From positions 44,906,569 through 44,970,568 of the forward strand of contig NC_088776.1 in the NCBI RefSeq assembly GCF_954871325.1: a stretch of 64,000 bases of DNA, read 5' to 3'. A model generated the notes under the pieces. The model saw only the letters and a list, made by a program, of their open reading frames with translations, was not told the origin of the DNA and did no database searches. The DNA comes from Gordionus sp. m RMFG-2023 (Eukaryota; Nematomorpha; Gordioida; Chordodea; Parachordodidae). This document shows positions 59,168 through 64,000 of the stretch, in pieces. Each line of letters begins with the position of its first letter. The stretch's first letter is position 1. Both the position numbers and the translations under genes were made by a program.

Positions 59168-60462
59168 ATGTTTACAAAAACTCTAGAGTTTTGGAGTTTT
59201 GCGACAATATTTCCCATATTAGCTTTAAATGGTATTGTTGGGAATATGCTATTAATTATCTTATTTTTTAATAAAAAAACCAAGAATAAAGGGCATCATT
59301 CTATCCCGATTGCCTACACATACCTAAAATCCTTAGCTATATCAGATTTGTTATCCTGCATATTTTTGGGTCCCTTTATCCTAGATAAAATAGGATTGTA
59401 CAAAAAATGGGAATGGATATTAACGGAATATTTCTTGTCCTATTTGTTCAAAATAAATTTGATATTATTGAATTATTTTATTAAAGTAAGTCTGTGCACA
59501 GTCGCCTGCTTTTCATTGGATAGATACATCTTGATATCTTATCCCTTAAAATATAATAGGATATGGTGTTGTGGGACCAATAGGATAGATAGAGTTATTC
59601 TTTCTGTAACTTATGCATATTGTGCGGTTTGGATGATTCCTTTGTTTTTTAAATACACCATCAATCAAATGATAAACAATAAAAATGAAACATTTGTAAC
59701 TAAAGATGATTTTAATTGTTCTCCACACAAGTATTATATTTTAAATATTATATAGTGATAATTTCCATTTTAAAACAAAGAATTCCGCTAAAAATTGTGC
59801 TAAACAAACTTTATTGGATCGAACTTAATAAAATGGTGGCTAACAGTTCTCATGCTTACACGAATGTAATAGATTCAAAATTTTTAAATGGCTCAATTTA
59901 TGGTAAAATTTTATTTTATTATGAAATCGGCCGTGAAATAGCTCTAACCTACTTACCATTATTATTAATGTGTTTTGTCAAAATTGCTTTAATTTTCAAA
60001 TATAAATTCTATCTAGCCGAGAAACGTAATACGTTGATAAATTTTAACACTATTAAAATAATGGAAATTAACCATGATTATGATAATCTTAAGCCAAATT
60101 TTGAGAAAAGTAAAATACGCACCATATCTTATAAGAAAAATCCTACAAGCTTTTACGACGATATTCGTTTTAACACAATGAATGGTAAAGATGTAGTTAA
60201 AAATAGAAACAAAATAAAGTTTTCTCATATCAATTACGAAAAAAATCATATAACGCTAATCATGTTATCCATTCTCACTATTTCTTTAATTTGTTTTTTG
60301 CCCACATCGTTTGTTGTCATTATGGATGCAATATCGGGTTATAGGTGGAGATTGAACAACGACTTATTCAACCTTATCGGAAATTTATTGGAAACATGCA
60401 GTTATTCTTTTAATTTTTACATTTATTGTAAAAACAATATGTTGTCTCTAAAAAAACGTTAA
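59168..60462 (+). CDS. Class A GPCR, peptide-receptor-like (2 exons)
   Basis: Two exons (59168-59730, 59781-60462) joined over a 50-nt GT...AG intron give 414 residues. Seven membrane segments: TM1 9-33 with G-N26, TM2 46-72 (LAISD60L), TM3 87-117 ending S-L-D118-R-Y-I-L-I-S-Y-P-L, TM4 139-161, TM5 237-265, TM6 344-371 (CFLP) and TM7 383-405, where N-F-Y-I-Y replaces NPxxY. The third intracellular loop is long (about 78 residues). These traits resemble FMRFamide/neuropeptide receptors. Odd: the N-terminus is very short (about 8 residues) and the usual TM3 cysteine is absent, although C184 in loop 2 is present. An in-frame TGA lies just upstream of the Met. AATAAA follows the stop at about 60490. 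The ligand is unknown. Confidence 0.88.
59731..59780 (+). other. 50-nt intron of the GPCR gene
   Basis: 'cacacaa|gtatta...aacaaag|aattccg'. Removing it joins the two open frames in phase through a Lys codon in extracellular loop 2, between TM4 and TM5. An alternative 25-nt GT...AG interval starting at the same donor leads into a stop and was discarded. Confidence 0.8.
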
Positions 60463-61050
60463 ATAACATTATGTCGTAATTTTTTTTAAAAAAATAAATT
60501 TTTAATTAATTAGAACAAATTTCTAAGTAACGCTTTTTGGCTTAGGTAAAAATAATATTTTATATGGTCACCTGTTAGTAGGATTAATTTCCTCCCTATC
60601 ATCTAAGACTGTGGGTGCTACGATACCGAAGGTTAATATATTTTCGATTTCACGGTTTTTTAAAATTTATTTCTCTTAAAAATTTTGGATATCACTAGAA
60701 ACAAATTTATTGTTAATTTAATTTTTAATTTTCTCTTGTTTATTTCATGGAATTAGAAAAAAAAATCATAGTAATAAATGATGTTGTTGATATATATCTT
60801 CACTTCCAATAGATTTATTATTTTAACTAATAATAATTTTCGTTTCAAAAAAATATTGAGAAAATAATTACCAATTTACATTCAAAATATTTATCCAAAA
60901 TCTTGAAATGTGATTTTAAAAAACGAGGAGGCCGGAAAACTTGTTTTCATAAAAGCCAATATCCTATTTATGCAGAAAACTATAGTGTTGACAAATTGCT
61001 TAATTATTGACGTTTAGATTTGATTTAGAGCCTCCACAAAATAAGATAAC
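60463..61050. other. Spacer between GPCR and hAT
   Basis: AT-rich 3' flank of the GPCR gene; nothing else is recognised. Confidence 0.4.
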
Positions 61051-61058
61051 GACAAAAT

Positions 61059-63957
61059 GCGAACCCGACAAAATTTTTGCCCGGGTTCGGTTCGGGGTAT
61101 AAAAAAAAGGTGGGTTCGGTTCGGGTTCGGTTTAGGGAAATATTTTTGAACCCGGGTTTGGTTCGGGTTCAAGAATTTTTGAGTTGATAAAAAAAATTCT
61201 ATATTTAAATCATAATAAAAAACTAGGCATAAATTTGATATAAAAAATAAATTTTTTATTTTATTTATAGGCAAATATAGTTAAAAATACAAAGCATATA
61301 GTCATGTATCAATTTTAAAAATTTTATTTAGACGTATTAGCATAATATCTTCCAAGAGTTGTTCACTCATCCTCGATCTATGTGGTGAAAGAATGAATTT
61401 CAAATGTGAAAAAGATCTTTCAACGCTAACCTATGTTAAATGTATTTATATGTGAAAATATGAAAAATTAACTTGGGTTGCAGGAACAGCAAGTAAGATT
61501 TTAAATAAAATATATAATTCAGGGTATTCCAGCTTAGCAGACTCTCAAAAATGCAAAATATTTTCCTTCTTATCTAATCTTTTATAATCGCTAAATCCAG
61601 TAATTATTGTTCCAATACTTTTCTCAGCAATCGTTGGCCCTCTTTTAAGTATTTTCTCCTGCCTTTCTTTAAGTTGTATCAATTTCTCTAAATCATCTTC
61701 TTGTTCAATAACTTCATCGGAACTAATATCATCAGATAAAATCGGCGTTGTTAAGCTTTTAATTCGTCTCCATAAATTGACAAGATGTTTTTTCGCACAA
61801 ATCTTATCATCATCACTAAGTAATACCTGTAATATTTAAGGATTTATATTGTTTATATTTAAATATTTCATAAAATAACAATTTTAATATAAATCTAAAA
61901 TAATTAATTTACTAAGCTTTTAATTAACCTTGTATCTTGGGTCCAGGTATATGGCAGCTAAGAGAATTTCGTTCTTTATAAACCTTTCTTCTCTGTTCTT
62001 AAGACAAGAATATAGTAATTGAGCAAAATGGTTTGGATTTTTTTCCAGTTCGATGCAGCATCTTAACCATGCTGCATAAAAATCTGTCAGTGTTAACTGT
62101 TCAGATTGGAATTGTTTGGTTGCGATTTTTAGCGGTTTTAAAATTTCAACAATCGTTATTATCTCTTTCCAATCTTCAGTCAATAAATAATCAGATTGCT
62201 CTGTAAAAAAATCTTCGATATTGGGTTTTAGTAAAATCAGCCTTTCTAACATATCATGGGTTGAATGCCATCTGTGGCAATCTAACACAGGCTTAGGGAA
62301 TTTCATATTTTTTAATAACTATTGGTAAGTGGGATGTCTTAATTTTAAATTTAGGCTCCTAGCTTTTGCAATGGTTTCCACAATAGGTGATAATTTTATA
62401 GCATCTTGAAGTGCCAGCTGAAGTGTGTGAGCTGCACACTGTACACTATAAATCGGATAGGATATAATAGTTGATAAAAAAGTATTTTGTATATCATCAA
62501 TATCATATTTATATACATTTACATCCATATTTTCCTCATCTGCTGATTCACTCCTTATATCATAATCAGTTTCAGGTTGCAGGAGCTTTATAGCTCTTAA
62601 AAAATTACAACCATTATCAGAAGTAATTGTGTATATTTGTTGAATATTAATTTTAAATTTTAGTAGAGTTTTTAATATATTCTCTTTTATATATTCTCCT
62701 GTACATCTCTCTTTCAGCTCTACAATTCCAAGAGTCCTCAAATTTATAATGGACTTTGATATAAATTGAATATTTACACCAAGAATTGACCTATCTAGTC
62801 GTTGAACTGCATCAACTTTTAAACTTATTAATTTTCCTTCTACCTCTCTCGATATTTTGTCTCTAATTGATTGGGCTGTTTTATTAATAGTTCTGGATAA
62901 ATTTTCTTTGTTTATAACTAAATTGAGCCCAGATAGGAGTGGATTTATAATTCTTTGAAATCCCGAATCTTCAATAATTGATAAAGGCCGGCCATTTACT
63001 GTAACAAGTTCTAGTATAGAACTCATCAAATCATTAGATGATATATTTATACTTATATGCTTTTTTGGAAAAAAGGTTTCTATATTAATTTTAGGTTTTT
63101 TTGCCAATAACAATTCCTGATATTTGGTTTTTTCATTTAAATAATTTAAATATTCATTGTTGTGATTTCTTTCCAGGTGTCTTTCTAAATTTGACAAGTG
63201 ATTACCAGACATTTTTACTTTGCAATATGAAATTGATTTTTTTTCTATTGTATTAAGGGTAAAATGCTTATCAAATATGACTTTATCTTTAATCTTAAAT
63301 CTATAAAAAGAGAACAATTTTTTTAAATAGCAATGATTTCAGAATTAAAAAAGAGATATTTATAAATTTAATTTCATTTATAATATTTACTTCATTAATA
63401 TCTTGTAAAAATTAAACTGAAACAAAAATAAATGATTAGCAGATATAAATTTTAAAATCATTTTAATAAGTTCACAAAAACTGCCCTACATTTAACAATT
63501 TTTAAGTTAGATGTTTAGAATTTTTTAAATTAACAATATAATAATTTTTACTTTGATTTGTTAACCATTTTCTTCTAATTAATAATCTTTAAGAATAATA
63601 AGATAAAAATTTAAAAATAAATGGCGTAAATTAATTCAATTGTTTAAAATTTTTTAACACTCCAATAGGAATCGAGAATAAATTTAAAAATGGCATAAAT
63701 GAATTAAGTTGTTTAAAATTTATTAAGACTTCATTTAATTGGAAATTTGAAAATATAATATTTGTATTTACATATATTAATATATGATTTTAAATAATAC
63801 ACTGAACCCGATTGAACCCGGGTTCAAATAAAATTCTTGGGTTCGGTTCGGGGTTTTGAAAATTTTATAAATGGGGTTCAGGTTCGGTTCGGGTTCAGAG
63901 TTTTTTTCTAAAAACCAGGGTTCACTTCTCCGGGTTCGGGTTCGGTTCGAATCACTG
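61059..63957 (-). mobile_element. Nearly complete autonomous-type hAT element
   Basis: The right end is the inverse of CAGTGATTCGAACCGAACCC. The left end is eroded (GCGAACCCG...). Target duplications 'gacaaaat' (61051-61058) and 'gacaaaac' (63958-63965), 7 of 8. Both subterminal regions are built of 'gggttcggttcggg' repeats. It contains one long minus-strand transposase gene. The young-looking coding region contrasts with the fragmentary hATs elsewhere in the window. Confidence 0.85.
61302..63317 (-). pseudogene. hAT transposase, near full length, two introns, two stops
   Basis: Cut-and-paste transposase on the minus strand. Order: finger-like N-terminus with LERHLERNH (BED-like), S-L-K-V-D at the first catalytic Asp, ITSDNGCNF at the second, C-A-A-H-T-L-Q-L-A-L-Q-D, CHRWHSTHDMLERL, LAAIYLDPRYK, then VSVERSFSHLKFIL (dimerisation) and TGA at 61302. 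Two GT...AG introns: 61827-61928 (102 nt) and 61431-61472 (42 nt). Apart from these the frame is interrupted only by an in-frame TAG (62319-62321) and a TGA (61545-61547, where the family usually has Trp). It resembles ZBED-type hATs. Probably inactive, but recently so. Confidence 0.85.
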
Positions 63958-64000
63958 GACAAAACTATTGAAATTAGTATATATACTCATTATTATATTA
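63318..64000. other. 5' flank of the hAT transposase and right terminal repeats
   Basis: AT-rich leader to about 63770, then 'gggttcggttcggg' subterminal repeats (63800-63950) and the element end at 63957. The minus-strand frame at 63777-63962 is a by-product of the repeats. Confidence 0.5.

Noticed and set aside
59731-59755. 25-nt intron in the GPCR gene
   Set aside because: Splicing there leads to an early stop, while the 50-nt interval from the same donor restores the helices in frame.

Overview
This window looks like nuclear DNA of an invertebrate animal. It is extremely AT-rich and crowded with decayed DNA transposons. Animal origin is suggested by a class A (rhodopsin-like) GPCR gene, by a gene resembling the PP2A-B55 inhibitor family PABIR/FAM122, and by a eukaryotic tRNA-Arg. 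Introns that can be read are often very short (42, 50 and 102 nt), beside TE-stuffed introns of several kilobases. I cannot name the species or phylum. There is no bacterial-style operon, CRISPR array or rRNA.

Layout. 1-15.6 kb is a transposon graveyard. It holds an integrase fossil of the GIN/Ty3 type at the left edge with a second copy in opposite orientation at 14.3-15.6 kb, a 435-bp inverted-repeat element, the 5' part of a MULE with a remarkable exon-intron tandem array, a Ty3/gypsy integrase fossil, and an inverted pair of hAT copies (8.1-13.3 kb) with another hAT nested inside. 15.6-17.1 kb is a hAT copy followed by a satellite. tRNA-Arg(CCG) lies at 18.40-18.47 kb.

18.6-35.7 kb (possibly to 43.66 kb) is best explained as one plus-strand host gene. 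Small exons with compatible splice phases are separated by introns carrying complete hAT elements with perfect 8-bp target duplications, one hAT inside another. A Tc1/mariner element sits inside a hAT-like element in the candidate 3' intron.

44-57 kb holds more hAT elements and MITEs, plus two phase-compatible exons of an unrecognised lysine-rich minus-strand gene. 59.17-60.46 kb is the GPCR. 61.06-63.96 kb is a nearly complete hAT with a readable two-intron transposase.

The host genes show no functional link to each other. The main systems-level signal concerns the transposons: several unrelated-looking hAT elements carry the same kind of GC-rich hairpin cassette with GAA/TTC loops and poly-G/poly-C tracts near their ends, and MITEs were amplified while nested inside larger elements. 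Family assignments come from motifs read by eye; no database search was possible.
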